NCBI GenBank assembly: GCA_001769805.1
Contig: MEPO01000024.1
Location: forward strand, 113,776-177,775
Direction of reading: 5' to 3'
Length of the DNA stretch: 64,000 bases
Source: Bdellovibrionales bacterium GWA1_52_35
Lineage (GTDB): Bacteria; Bdellovibrionota; UBA1018
Position 1 is the stretch's first letter. Each line of letters opens with the position of its first letter. The translations under genes were made by a program, and so were the position numbers. Below, one piece after another: positions 48,571-57,124 of this stretch. Below the pieces are notes generated by a model. The model was not told the origin of the DNA. It saw only the letters and a list, made by a program, of their open reading frames with translations, and ran no database searches.

Positions 48571-48734
48571 GTTTTGGGTTTCTTTATATGATTCGGTGCC
48601 TGACGAAGATAGTGGAATGGTAGTTCATTACAATTTTAAAGGTATGAGATTAATTATTGAAATGATTGAGTATTTTTCATCTTTTCTATGGATCTTTCGT
48701 TGCTTCTCTCGCAATTCGGAGCGATCAAGGAGGC

Positions 48735-50645
48735 ATGAGTGAACCACTTAATGCGTCTTCGCCGCCTGGTCAGCGTGGCAAAGCACTGTTGAGTCTTACG
48801 ATCGGCGCTCTTGGAGTTGTTTATGGTGATATCGGAACTTCGCCGCTTTATGCGATTAAAGAGAGTTTTCACCCGGCCCATGGCCTTGCGTTAACTCCGG
48901 AGAATATTCTCGGAATCCTCTCGCTCGTCTTCTGGTCTCTTACTCTCGTGATCGCTGTGAAGTATTTGGTTTACATATTGCGAGCTGACAATCGGGGTGA
49001 GGGTGGAATCATGGCCCTTTTGGCCTTAGTAATTCCAACGCTGAAACCTAGTTACGAGAATCGATCTTCGCGTACTCTTATATTCATTGGATTATTCGGA
49101 GCAGCGCTCCTTTATGGCGATGGAATTATAACTCCCGCTATTTCAGTTTTGAGCGCCGTTGAGGGGCTCCAGGTTGCCACGCCTGCCTTTCAGCCGGTAA
49201 TTATTCCCGTCACAGTTGTGATCCTGGTTGTGTTGTTCGCAACCCAGCGAGGAGGAACTGCGAAGCTGGGAGCGGTTTTTGGAAAAACCACGTTTATCTG
49301 GTTTCTTGCGTTGATCGCTACAGGACTGCCTTGGATAATTCGACAACCCTCGATCCTGAAAGCCGTTAATCCATTTTATGCAGTAAACTTTTTTGCACAA
49401 AACGGCTTGCATGGTTACTTCGTTTTGGGTGCAGTGGTCTTGTGTATCACCGGCGGGGAGGCTCTCTATGCTGATATGGGTCACTTCGGCAAACGCCCGA
49501 TTAGAATCGGGTGGGCAGCACTGGTTTTCCCTGCTCTCCTTATTAATTATTTCGGACAAGGTGCCCTAGTGCTTGAGAAAGGAAGCGCGGTCATCGAGAA
49601 CACTTTCTACGGATTAGTGAACGGCTGGCTGGTTTATCCACTGGTTGTAATCGCGACTGCTGCAACCATCATTGCTTCGCAAGCCCTTATTTCCGGCGCG
49701 TTCTCTCTCACTCATCAAGCGGTTCAACTTGGATACTTCCCGAGAATGAGGATCTTGCATACTTCACGCGAAACGAAGGGTCAGATTTACGTGCCGCGCA
49801 TCAATATATTGTTAATGGTAGCTTGCATCGCTTTGGTGATCGCCACGAAAGAATCATCAAATTTAGCAGCAATGTACGGAATCGCGGTTACAGCTACTAT
49901 GTCAATCACCTCGATTTTGTTTTACACTGTCGCCCGCCGAATCTGGCAATGGTCAATTCTGTCGGCGGGTACTGTCGTTGGTCTCTTTCTTGTCGTTGAC
50001 TTGGCATTTTTCGGCGCGAACATTCTGAAAATTCACGATGGAGGTTGGGTGCCAATCTTGATCGCCGGAATTATTTTTACCGTCATGACAACCTGGAAGC
50101 GTGGTCGCGAGGCTCTTTCTGACACACTCATGTCGAACGCGATACCATTGGAGCAGTTTATTGAGCAAATCGGAAACCAGGAAATCAGCCGAGTTCCGGG
50201 TACAGCCGTATTCATGACCTTGAGCAGAAATATTGCTCCTTCAACGTTACTGCTTCACGTTCGCCACAACAAAGTGCTCCATGAGAATGTAATTCTAGTA
50301 TCCATTGTCACGACAAACGAGCCGGAGATTTCAGCTACACAACGAGTCCGGGTGACCACATTGGCCAGCGGATTTTCGAAGGTAGTAGCAGCTTACGGCT
50401 ATATGGAGTCGCCAGATATCACGGGAATTCTGATGGCGTGTGAAGGTTCCGGGCTAAATGTCAATTGGAACCGTCTGAGCTTTTTCGTTGGACGCGAGTC
50501 GATTCTTCCCAATGGAAGGACTAAAATGGCAAACTGGAGAAAGAAGCTTTTTATTTTGTTCTCACGTAACGCGAGGCCCGCATCTGAGTATTTTAGGCTA
50601 CCCTCTGATGAAGTAATTGAAATAGGTGGACAAGTTCGGATTTGA
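48735..50645 (+). CDS. kup: Potassium uptake protein Kup
   Basis: A 636-residue member of the KUP/HAK/KT family of proton-coupled K+ transporters, with about twelve membrane segments and a soluble C-terminal part. The signature GVVYGDIGTSPLYAIKESF lies at about 34-52; GDGIITPAISVLSAVEGLQ and SGAFSLTHQAVQLGYFPRM follow in the family order. The ATG at 48735 is preferred because AAGGAGG precedes it, and an in-frame start 69 bp upstream lies in what looks like leader. It is divergent from the KinB-like kinase gene. Confidence 0.95.
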   Translation: MSEPLNASSPPGQRGKALLSLTIGALGVVYGDIGTSPLYAIKESFHPAHGLALTPENILGILSLVFWSLTLVIAVKYLVYILRADNRGEGGIMALLALVIPTLKPSYENRSSRTLIFIGLFGAALLYGDGIITPAISVLSAVEGLQVATPAFQPVIIPVTVVILVVLFATQRGGTAKLGAVFGKTTFIWFLALIATGLPWIIRQPSILKAVNPFYAVNFFAQNGLHGYFVLGAVVLCITGGEALYADMGHFGKRPIRIGWAALVFPALLINYFGQGALVLEKGSAVIENTFYGLVNGWLVYPLVVIATAATIIASQALISGAFSLTHQAVQLGYFPRMRILHTSRETKGQIYVPRINILLMVACIALVIATKESSNLAAMYGIAVTATMSITSILFYTVARRIWQWSILSAGTVVGLFLVVDLAFFGANILKIHDGGWVPILIAGIIFTVMTTWKRGREALSDTLMSNAIPLEQFIEQIGNQEISRVPGTAVFMTLSRNIAPSTLLLHVRHNKVLHENVILVSIVTTNEPEISATQRVRVTTLASGFSKVVAAYGYMESPDITGILMACEGSGLNVNWNRLSFFVGRESILPNGRTKMANWRKKLFILFSRNARPASEYFRLPSDEVIEIGGQVRI

Positions 50646-50670
50646 AAGTCTACCAGCCTGAGGCGGTGTT

Positions 50671-51630
50671 TTAACGGACTTCCAGCACTTTATGGGTTTT
50701 GCTGATCCGGTCATTGATTTCCGCGGGTAAATTACTGGCGATGGTCTCTTCGATTGCGCGTATCACGGCAAGCTTCCAGTGATCCCTGCGATAAATCAGG
50801 CTGATCTCGCGGGTTGGTACGGGGGCTTTGAAGGGACGAATATGCGCCGTTTGCTCGTCTTTGCGCAGCGACAGGGCCATGAGCGCCGGAAGCAAGGTGT
50901 AGCCTTGATTGCATTGCTGTACGAGGCGGCGCAAAGTGTCTAGACTCCCACTCTGAAAATGAATATTGCCCAAACCGGTTTCTTCGCTGTTGGATAAGGC
51001 GCAGAAATCCAGAACCTGGTCCTTGAAGCAGTGGCCATCCTGCAAGAGCCACATTCCTTTGGGATCGAGTTGGGTACGGGTGATTAGCGGGTGTTTAAGG
51101 AGCTCATGGCCAGCGGAGAAATAGGCGTAAAAAGGTTCGTAGTAAAGAGGATGAACTTTAAAGTCGGTGCCTTCAATTGGTGTTGCCAGAATCGCGGCAT
51201 CTAGCCGGTCGCCAGTAAAATCGCTCAAAATTGTTTCAGTCTTCATTTCTTCAATGAAGAGTTGAACCATGGGGAAGTCCCTTGAAAATGATTTCAGGAA
51301 GAGAGGCAGAAGATGGCTGGCCACTGTAGGGATGACGCCCAGCCGGAAATCGCCTCTGACGCTCCCGTCCTGAGCCTGTTTAGCTACGTGGTTGAGCTTC
51401 TCGCTCTCGCGAATCACGGCTTTCGCCTGTCGGAGGAAATCCAGCGCTTCGGGAGTCGGTAGAATGGGTTTCAATTTTCGGTCAAAAAGAATGATCCCGA
51501 TTTCATCCTCCAGCTTTTGAAGTTGTTGGGAAAGGGTTGGCTGCGTGACGTGGCAGGCCCGAGCGGCTTCGCCAAAGTGTCGGTATTTATCGACCGCTAA
51601 CGCGTACTGCAACTGAATTAAAGAGGGCAT
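50671..51630 (-). CDS. oxyR: Peroxide-responsive LysR regulator OxyR
   Basis: A 319-residue LysR-type regulator. The HTH lies at about 5-62 (FGEAARACHVTQPTLSQQLQKLE). The redox switch of OxyR is intact: C201 and C210 in LLQDGHCFKDQVLDFC, equal in spacing to Cys199 and Cys208 of E. coli OxyR. Oxidised OxyR activates peroxide defence genes. It is divergent from ahpCF with the binding site in between. An AAGGAG ribosome site precedes the ATG. Confidence 0.95.
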   Translation of the reverse strand: MPSLIQLQYALAVDKYRHFGEAARACHVTQPTLSQQLQKLEDEIGIILFDRKLKPILPTPEALDFLRQAKAVIRESEKLNHVAKQAQDGSVRGDFRLGVIPTVASHLLPLFLKSFSRDFPMVQLFIEEMKTETILSDFTGDRLDAAILATPIEGTDFKVHPLYYEPFYAYFSAGHELLKHPLITRTQLDPKGMWLLQDGHCFKDQVLDFCALSNSEETGLGNIHFQSGSLDTLRRLVQQCNQGYTLLPALMALSLRKDEQTAHIRPFKAPVPTREISLIYRRDHWKLAVIRAIEETIASNLPAEINDRISKTHKVLEVR

Positions 51631-51645
51631 GAAAGCTCCTTTATG

Positions 51646-51682
51646 ATAGATATTACCTATTGAATCATTAATATAATCGATT
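51646..51682 (+). promoter_or_regulatory. OxyR binding site in the oxyR-ahpC intergenic region
   Basis: ATAGATATTACCTAT (51646-51660) matches the E. coli OxyR half-motif ATAGntnnnanCTAT at every fixed position. After a 7-bp spacer lies a poorer half, TTAATATAATCGATT (51668-51682). The ahpC -10 TATAAT is at 51688-51693; there is no good -35, as expected for an OxyR-activated promoter, and the site covers that position. It also lies 16 bp before the oxyR start, so it may repress oxyR. Confidence 0.8.
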
Positions 51683-51732
51683 TCCGTTATAATAGCAAAT
51701 GGACGATGATGGGTTCAAGGAGATCAAATCAA

Positions 51733-52299
51733 ATGAATACACTGATCAATAAGAAAGTCCCTGAGTTCAAAGCCCAAGTTTATCACGATGGGAAATTCAA
51801 GCCTGTCACCCACAACGACCTGAATGGGAAATGGTCGATCTTTTTCTTTTACCCGGCTGATTTCACCTTCGTTTGCCCGACGGAACTGGGCGACATGGCC
51901 GACCACTACGAGGCCTTCAAAAAACTGGGAGTAGAGATCTATTCCGTCAGCACTGATACGCACTTTGTACACAAGGCCTGGCATGATGCTTCAGATACCA
52001 TCAAAAAAATCCAGTATCCTATGCTCGCCGATCCGACGGGTTATCTTTCCCGTGCATTCGGTGTGCACATTGAAGAAGATGGCATGGCGTACCGAGGCAC
52101 CTTCGTCGTCAATCCCGAAGGCTTAATCAAGCTTGCCGAAATTCACGACAACGGCATCGGTCGCAACGCAGCTGAATTGCTCCGCAAGGTGCAGGCCGCT
52201 CAGTTCGTGGCTGCTCACCCCAGCGAAGTTTGCCCGGCCAAATGGCGTCCCGGCGACAAGACTCTCAAGCCCGGCCTGGATCTGGTTGGGAAGATCTGA
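51733..52299 (+). CDS. ahpC: Alkyl hydroperoxide reductase AhpC
   Basis: A 188-residue typical 2-Cys peroxiredoxin. The peroxidatic Cys is C48 in FTFVCPTEL and the resolving Cys is C167 in EVCPAKW. It reduces hydrogen peroxide and alkyl peroxides using electrons from AhpF. The ATG at 51733 (AGGAG at about 10 bases upstream) is chosen because MNTLINKKVPEFKAQ is the usual start; longer in-frame forms start within the leader. Divergent from oxyR. Confidence 0.96.
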   Translation: MNTLINKKVPEFKAQVYHDGKFKPVTHNDLNGKWSIFFFYPADFTFVCPTELGDMADHYEAFKKLGVEIYSVSTDTHFVHKAWHDASDTIKKIQYPMLADPTGYLSRAFGVHIEEDGMAYRGTFVVNPEGLIKLAEIHDNGIGRNAAELLRKVQAAQFVAAHPSEVCPAKWRPGDKTLKPGLDLVGKI

Positions 52300-52318
52300 T
52301 TTCCGCTGTTCTGGCTCT

Positions 52319-52361
52319 CTGTCGGTATTTCTGGAAAATATTTTCTTTGAAATACCGGCAG
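52319..52361 (+). promoter_or_regulatory. Long intercistronic hairpin between ahpC and ahpF
   Basis: CTGTCGGTATTTC (52319-52331) pairs with GAAATACCGGCAG (52349-52361): 13 pairs with one T-G wobble. The 17-base loop region holds its own palindrome, GAAAATATTTTC. No T-run follows, so it is not a typical terminator; it could limit read-through into ahpF or protect the 3' end of ahpC mRNA so that more AhpC than AhpF is made. Confidence 0.65.
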
Positions 52362-52402
52362 CAGAGGCCTGCTCGCGGAACCCTTTTGAAGGAGTGTTTT
52401 CC

Positions 52403-53959
52403 ATGCTTGATTTAGAAATTAAGGAACAGCTGAAAACCGTTTTTGCGGGCCTGAGCGGCGTGGTCACATTGCGCGTATTTGAAAGTCCGCATGCAGATCA
52501 TCCAGCGCTCCTTGACATGCTCGGTGAGCTGGCCAGTGTTTCTGATAAAATCGTGGTCGAACGCCAAAGCGGCGCGGCAAAGCCATTGCCGTATTTTGAA
52601 CTCATCGGTTCCCGGAACGCCCGTAAAATCTCTTTTACGGGAATTCCCGGCGGACATGAGTTCTCCTCGCTCATTCTTTCCATCCTTTACAGTGATGGGA
52701 AGGGAAAGCAGCCGGATGCGGGTTTCATAAAACGTATCCGGGAAATCAAAGGGCCCATTCGTTTAAGAACCTATATCTCTCTTTCTTGCGAAAATTGTCC
52801 AGAGGTGGTGCAGGCGCTCAATCTCATGGCGACCCTCCATCCAGACTTTGAGCATGAAATGATTGATGGCGGGTTGGTCCCGCAGGACATTGCGGAGCTT
52901 GGGATACAGGGGGTACCCAGCGTCGTTCATCGTGATTATCTTCTCCATTCAGGACGAGCGGGTCTGATTGACCTGGTCGGCAAGCTTGAAGAGGCATTTG
53001 GCAAGGAATCCGCGGCTAAAACCGACCAAAATCTGGGAGCCTTCGATGTTGTTGTCATTGGTGGAGGACCAGCGGGTGCTTCTGCTGCGATCTATACTGC
53101 AAGGAAAGGGCTCAAGACAGCGCTCGTTGCGGAGCGCATGGGGGGACAGGTTCAGGAGACCAAAGGGATCGAAAACCTGATTTCCGTTGTTTACACCGAG
53201 GGCCCCAAACTTTCAGCCCAGCTGGCGGAGCACGTGGCCAGCTACCCGGTTCATACTTTTGAAAACCGGAGAGTCAGTCAGATCACGGGCGAAGCCGAGA
53301 AGCGCGTTCAGCTCGAGAGTGGTGAATATCTGGATACAAAATATGTGGTCATTGCCACCGGCGCGAAATGGCGGCAGCTCGGCGTTCCTGGTGAGAAGGA
53401 AAATATCGGGCAAGGCGTCGCTTTTTGCGCACACTGCGACGGACCGTTTTACAAGAACAAGAGAGTTGCAGTTGTCGGCGGAGGAAATTCCGGAGTTGAA
53501 GCTGCGATTGATTTAGCCGGGATCGCGCAGGGAGTAACACTTCTGGAATTCGCTGATCAGCTCAAGGCGGATGGGGTCCTGGTTGAAAAACTAAAAAACC
53601 TGCCGAACGTGACCACGATCACGAATGCCAGGACCACCCGGATGCTCGATGACGGAAAGAAGATTGTCGGAATCGAATACCTCGAGCGCAGTACTGACAC
53701 GCTTAAGAGAATTGAGTTGGACGGTATTTTTGTTCAGATCGGATTGCTTCCAAATTCTCAGTTCGTCAAAGACCAGCTGAAGCTCACGTCCTTTGGAGAA
53801 ATCGTGGTGGATGAACGTGGTCGCACCTCGGTTCCCGGGATCTATGCTGCCGGAGATGTGACGACTGTTCCGTTCAAGCAAATTGTGATTGCAATGGGGG
53901 ACGGGGCCAAAGTCGCTCTCTCGGTTTTTGAAGACCGCATGCGATCTTCCGCGCCTTGA
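52403..53959 (+). CDS. ahpF: Alkyl hydroperoxide reductase subunit F
   Basis: A 518-residue flavoprotein disulfide reductase. The N-terminal double-thioredoxin domain (1-195) has the redox pair in SLSCENCPEVV; the thioredoxin-reductase-like part has FAD-binding VVVIGGGPAGASAA, active-site CAHCDGPFYKNK, NAD-binding VAVVGGGNSGVEAA and the closing GIYAAGDVTTVPFKQ. It passes electrons from NADH to AhpC. The ATG follows GAAGGAG. It lies 103 bp after ahpC with a hairpin in the gap. Confidence 0.96.
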   Translation: MLDLEIKEQLKTVFAGLSGVVTLRVFESPHADHPALLDMLGELASVSDKIVVERQSGAAKPLPYFELIGSRNARKISFTGIPGGHEFSSLILSILYSDGKGKQPDAGFIKRIREIKGPIRLRTYISLSCENCPEVVQALNLMATLHPDFEHEMIDGGLVPQDIAELGIQGVPSVVHRDYLLHSGRAGLIDLVGKLEEAFGKESAAKTDQNLGAFDVVVIGGGPAGASAAIYTARKGLKTALVAERMGGQVQETKGIENLISVVYTEGPKLSAQLAEHVASYPVHTFENRRVSQITGEAEKRVQLESGEYLDTKYVVIATGAKWRQLGVPGEKENIGQGVAFCAHCDGPFYKNKRVAVVGGGNSGVEAAIDLAGIAQGVTLLEFADQLKADGVLVEKLKNLPNVTTITNARTTRMLDDGKKIVGIEYLERSTDTLKRIELDGIFVQIGLLPNSQFVKDQLKLTSFGEIVVDERGRTSVPGIYAAGDVTTVPFKQIVIAMGDGAKVALSVFEDRMRSSAP

Positions 53960-54090
53960 CCGTGATGAACTCCCAGGGAGAGTGACAGACACAGTCTTGG
54001 GTGTCAGTCTGTTGACGCCTACCCTAATTATCAGAAGTCCTTGAGTTTCAAAGGATAGCCGACGATAGGCAATGGTCAGGATTATCAATA

Positions 54091-55368
54091 ATGAATCAGG
54101 GGGCAGGCATGTCGGTTGCGCCAAAATTGGAAACAATTGAAAAATCGGGTGAAAGAAATCATCAGGAATCCATGCGGAGTATTTCGCAAAACGTGATTCA
54201 GACGGTCCGGACCCTTTCCGAGGAGGCCCGGTTTTTGGATCAGATCGGGAAAGATTCGAATGAATTGGCGGATCATTCTTCGAGTATTGCAAGTGCGGCT
54301 GAGGAATTGGGAACCACGATTGTTTCCATCGGAAAAAATCTTGAGAATACGATGGGGGCTTCGACCCAGGCCAAGACGCTGGCCAACAACGGCACGGCGG
54401 TCATCGATACGACTGTCAGCCGGATTGCAGAGGTTGATGAGATTTTGACCAGTACCAATACCGCTTTGCAGGAACTCCTGAATACCGCCGACCAGGCGGA
54501 TAAAATCATCCGGGTCGTGAGCGATATCTCGTCAAAAACCGATCTTCTGGCCCTGAATGCCTCTATTGAGGCGGCGCGCGCCGGAGCGGCGGGCAAGGGC
54601 TTTGCCGTTGTGGCTCATGAGGTGGGGCGGCTGGCGGAAAAGACGCAGGCTTCCATCAGCGAAATTGAAACCATTATCAAAAGCATCAAGAGCAGCGTCC
54701 ACGAAGTTTCCAAACGTCTGGACAAAGGCTTGGATTGTGCCAAGCATTCGGTACGTGAAGCGACCAATGCGAAAAACGCGATCGACAGCATCGTGGAACG
54801 CATCAATTTCGTCGACAACGAAGTTTCCAATATCAATGCGGCCATTCGCGACCAGGGGCAGGCGGTTTCGGATATCGCAGTCAATGTTTACACAATTTCC
54901 CAGGGCGGCAAGAGCGTGAACACCGAGGTCATCAAAGTGACGGACATGGTCGACACGGCAACCCGCTCTTTGAATGAGACGCGGCTGACCCTGAGTGGCT
55001 TGGAATCGGATGATAAAATCCAGCTCGAGCACATGAAGATTGATCATCTCTATGTCGTGCATCGCTTGCGTCGCATGATCGCGGGACGGGAGCAGGCCCG
55101 GGCCGACGAATTGTCAGAGCATACGCTCTGTCCGCTCGGCAAATGGTACTATTCTGTTCGCTCCACTGGGCAGACGGATGCTTTCAGTCTGGCCTACAAA
55201 GATCTGGAAACTCCGCACAAGCAATTTCATGCAACCGCAGTGGAAATAGCGAAAGCCTTGGGGTCTGGAAATACACAGGAAGCAGCAAGGGCTTTTGAGC
55301 AGCTGGTCACCCTCGCAAATACGATTGTTCAGCTTCTGGATCGCATTACTGATTCATATGTCTCTTGA
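54091..55368 (+). CDS. Soluble methyl-accepting receptor with C-terminal CZB domain
   Basis: A 425-residue chemoreceptor with no membrane segment. Residues about 30-290 are coiled-coil, with the kinase-contact tip DISSKTDLLALNASIEAARAGAAGKGFAVVAHEVGRLAEKT at about 145-185. The last 100 residues match the CZB zinc-binding domain: H-containing helix DHLYVVHRLRRM, the CPLGKWYY motif and the late H..FH (TPHKQFHATA). CZB domains sense zinc, hypochlorite or redox changes. It is first in the chemotaxis operon; a second in-frame ATG at 54109 has a better ribosome site (CAGGGGGCAGG). Location after ahpCF suggests oxidant sensing, but that is inference. Confidence 0.92.
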   Translation: MNQGAGMSVAPKLETIEKSGERNHQESMRSISQNVIQTVRTLSEEARFLDQIGKDSNELADHSSSIASAAEELGTTIVSIGKNLENTMGASTQAKTLANNGTAVIDTTVSRIAEVDEILTSTNTALQELLNTADQADKIIRVVSDISSKTDLLALNASIEAARAGAAGKGFAVVAHEVGRLAEKTQASISEIETIIKSIKSSVHEVSKRLDKGLDCAKHSVREATNAKNAIDSIVERINFVDNEVSNINAAIRDQGQAVSDIAVNVYTISQGGKSVNTEVIKVTDMVDTATRSLNETRLTLSGLESDDKIQLEHMKIDHLYVVHRLRRMIAGREQARADELSEHTLCPLGKWYYSVRSTGQTDAFSLAYKDLETPHKQFHATAVEIAKALGSGNTQEAARAFEQLVTLANTIVQLLDRITDSYVS

Positions 55369-55385
55369 GGAGGGGGGCCCGAGCC

Positions 55386-56333
55386 GTGTTGACCAGCGAG
55401 ACCAGTGATGCAAAATTTCAGTGTGTTGTGTACGATACGGATGTCGCGCGCCGTGAATTTCTTGCAGAGGCTCTGAAGCTCGCTGGGGTGATCTGCGAAA
55501 TCTGCTATTCATCGGAAAAACTGCGTCTCATCATTGAGAGACAGGATGAAAGACAGGGCGAAAAACCGGTTTCAAGAAAGCTCGTCGTTCTACATCCGGA
55601 GGAACTGAGCACGAATACGGGAGCTCCGGGACATTCCGCACACATAGCTCTTGCATACGACGGTGCCAGACTTTCCGATCCCAAGCAGCGCGAAAGTTAC
55701 CTGAGCTACTGGCTCAACCACAAGAGCGTCTATTTCAGCCCGGCGCAGCCTTCCAGGGAGGTCCAGGCCAGGAGTGATTTGATCTTGATTGGATCCAGCA
55801 CCGGGGGAATCCCGGTTGTCCATGATATCGTAGATTCCCTGCAGCTTCAGAACTCCACGATCGTTCTTTGCCAGCATATCAGCGAAGGAATGTCCGGCAG
55901 TCTCTTGGGCGGGATCGCCAGGCGCGCCCGCTGTCCCGTGATCATGGTGGATCAGCCAACAGAGCTGAAAAAGGGCCAACTCTTTGTCCTCGCCGGTAAT
56001 TTCGATTATCGGCTGGTCCGACGTCAAGAGAGCCTGTTTCTTGAGCAGGCGGTCGACACCCAATCCATCTATCACCCGTCATTTGATGTTTTGATTGAAT
56101 CCCTCCTGCCGCTCCAGGGACTGAGATCATCGTGCGTGGTACTCTCCGGACTGGGCAATGACGGTGCCAAATTTTTGGTGAATATCAAAGCCAAAGGAGT
56201 GCATATCATAGCCCAGGATCCAGGAACTGCCGTTGCCGACGCCATGCCTTCTGCAGCAATTCAGACCGGCGCGGTCAATGCGATCTACTCTGTCGCCGAA
56301 ATCCGATCCTATTTGCGGAGGGTAGCTTCATGA
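55386..56333 (+). CDS. cheB: CheB methylesterase with a degenerate receiver domain
   Basis: A 315-residue protein. The C-terminal methylesterase is intact by motif: IGSSTGG (Ser138), QHISEGMSGSL (His), and LSGLGNDGAKF (Asp). The N-terminal 120 residues have a receiver-like shape (CVVYDTDVARREFLAEALKLAGV) but the phosphoacceptor strand reads LVVLHPEEL, so the usual Asp is replaced by His70. Phospho-control by CheA is therefore unlikely. GTG at 55386 is chosen after AGGAGG; a TTG further upstream (55365) is possible. It overlaps cheR by 4 bp (ATGA). Confidence 0.88.
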   Translation: MLTSETSDAKFQCVVYDTDVARREFLAEALKLAGVICEICYSSEKLRLIIERQDERQGEKPVSRKLVVLHPEELSTNTGAPGHSAHIALAYDGARLSDPKQRESYLSYWLNHKSVYFSPAQPSREVQARSDLILIGSSTGGIPVVHDIVDSLQLQNSTIVLCQHISEGMSGSLLGGIARRARCPVIMVDQPTELKKGQLFVLAGNFDYRLVRRQESLFLEQAVDTQSIYHPSFDVLIESLLPLQGLRSSCVVLSGLGNDGAKFLVNIKAKGVHIIAQDPGTAVADAMPSAAIQTGAVNAIYSVAEIRSYLRRVAS

Positions 56334-57124
56334 CAGACCTTCTGAAGCTCCAAGGCCTTCTCTTTAAGAAAACTCATAACATTGTGCCGGAAAAAAAAGT
56401 CGCTTCAATCCTTTTGGATATTCAGCGGCGTTTGCCTGACGAATTTCCGGGCAAGACCCTTTCTGATGCAATCGATAGTCTGAATTTCGAGCTAGTTCTG
56501 CCAAACTGGTTACTGTCCCAAACCCTCATTCATGAGACGTTCTTCTTCCGGCATCCGGAGCATTACGAGGCAGTTGCGTCTCACTTGAAAAATGTCCGCC
56601 CGGTTAAGGAAATCAACATTCTTTGCGCCGGGTGCTCTACCGGACAGGAGGCCTATTCTCTGGCAATGATCCTGGATTGGCACGGCTTGGCTTCGGACCG
56701 GGTGAAGATCACAGGCTTGGACCTGGATCCCGCAGTGATTTGTACCGCTTCCGCTGCTCAGTACAGCGAACTCGAGTTGACGCGAACCCCGGCTGAGTAC
56801 CGCAAGCTTGTTTCAAAATACGTCGCTCAAGTGAATGGTTCACACCGGGGCGTTTATGAAGTGGCTGCAAAGATCAGGAACTCAGTGAAATTCCACACGG
56901 GTGACGTCTTCAATCTTACGCCGCGAGATTATAATATTATTTTTGTGCGAAACCTTCTGATCTATTTTTCACAAAACGATCAGGTTCGACTCTTGTCCGC
57001 GCTGACTTCCCGGATTGAGCAGGGTGGAATGCTTTTCCTGGGTTCAAGCGAATTGCTTCCAGTGGGTTTCCAGCCCGCAGGATGGGTGAACAGGGCGTCT
57101 GTTCTGGAAAGAAAGGCGGAATAA
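56330..57124 (+). CDS. cheR: Chemoreceptor methyltransferase CheR
   Basis: A 264-residue SAM-dependent methyltransferase that methylates glutamates of the receptor. The TLIHETFFFRHPEHYE segment, SAM motif LCAGCSTGQEAYSLAM (about 98-113), ITGLDLDP and IIFVRNLLIYFS are all present, in the family order and size. It overlaps cheB (4 bp) and cheA (1 bp, TAATG). Confidence 0.95.
   Translation: MTDLLKLQGLLFKKTHNIVPEKKVASILLDIQRRLPDEFPGKTLSDAIDSLNFELVLPNWLLSQTLIHETFFFRHPEHYEAVASHLKNVRPVKEINILCAGCSTGQEAYSLAMILDWHGLASDRVKITGLDLDPAVICTASAAQYSELELTRTPAEYRKLVSKYVAQVNGSHRGVYEVAAKIRNSVKFHTGDVFNLTPRDYNIIFVRNLLIYFSQNDQVRLLSALTSRIEQGGMLFLGSSELLPVGFQPAGWVNRASVLERKAE

Noticed and set aside
53970..54010. Inverted repeats CTCCC-GGGAG and GACAC-GTGTC after ahpF as a terminator
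   Set aside because: The stems are short (5 bp, or 8 with a mismatch) and no T tract follows on either strand; no more than a weak hairpin can be claimed.
54040..54075. GCCGACGATA before the receptor gene as a sigma-28 flagellar promoter
   Set aside because: The -10 has three extra bases against GCCGATAA and there is no TAAA at the proper distance upstream.
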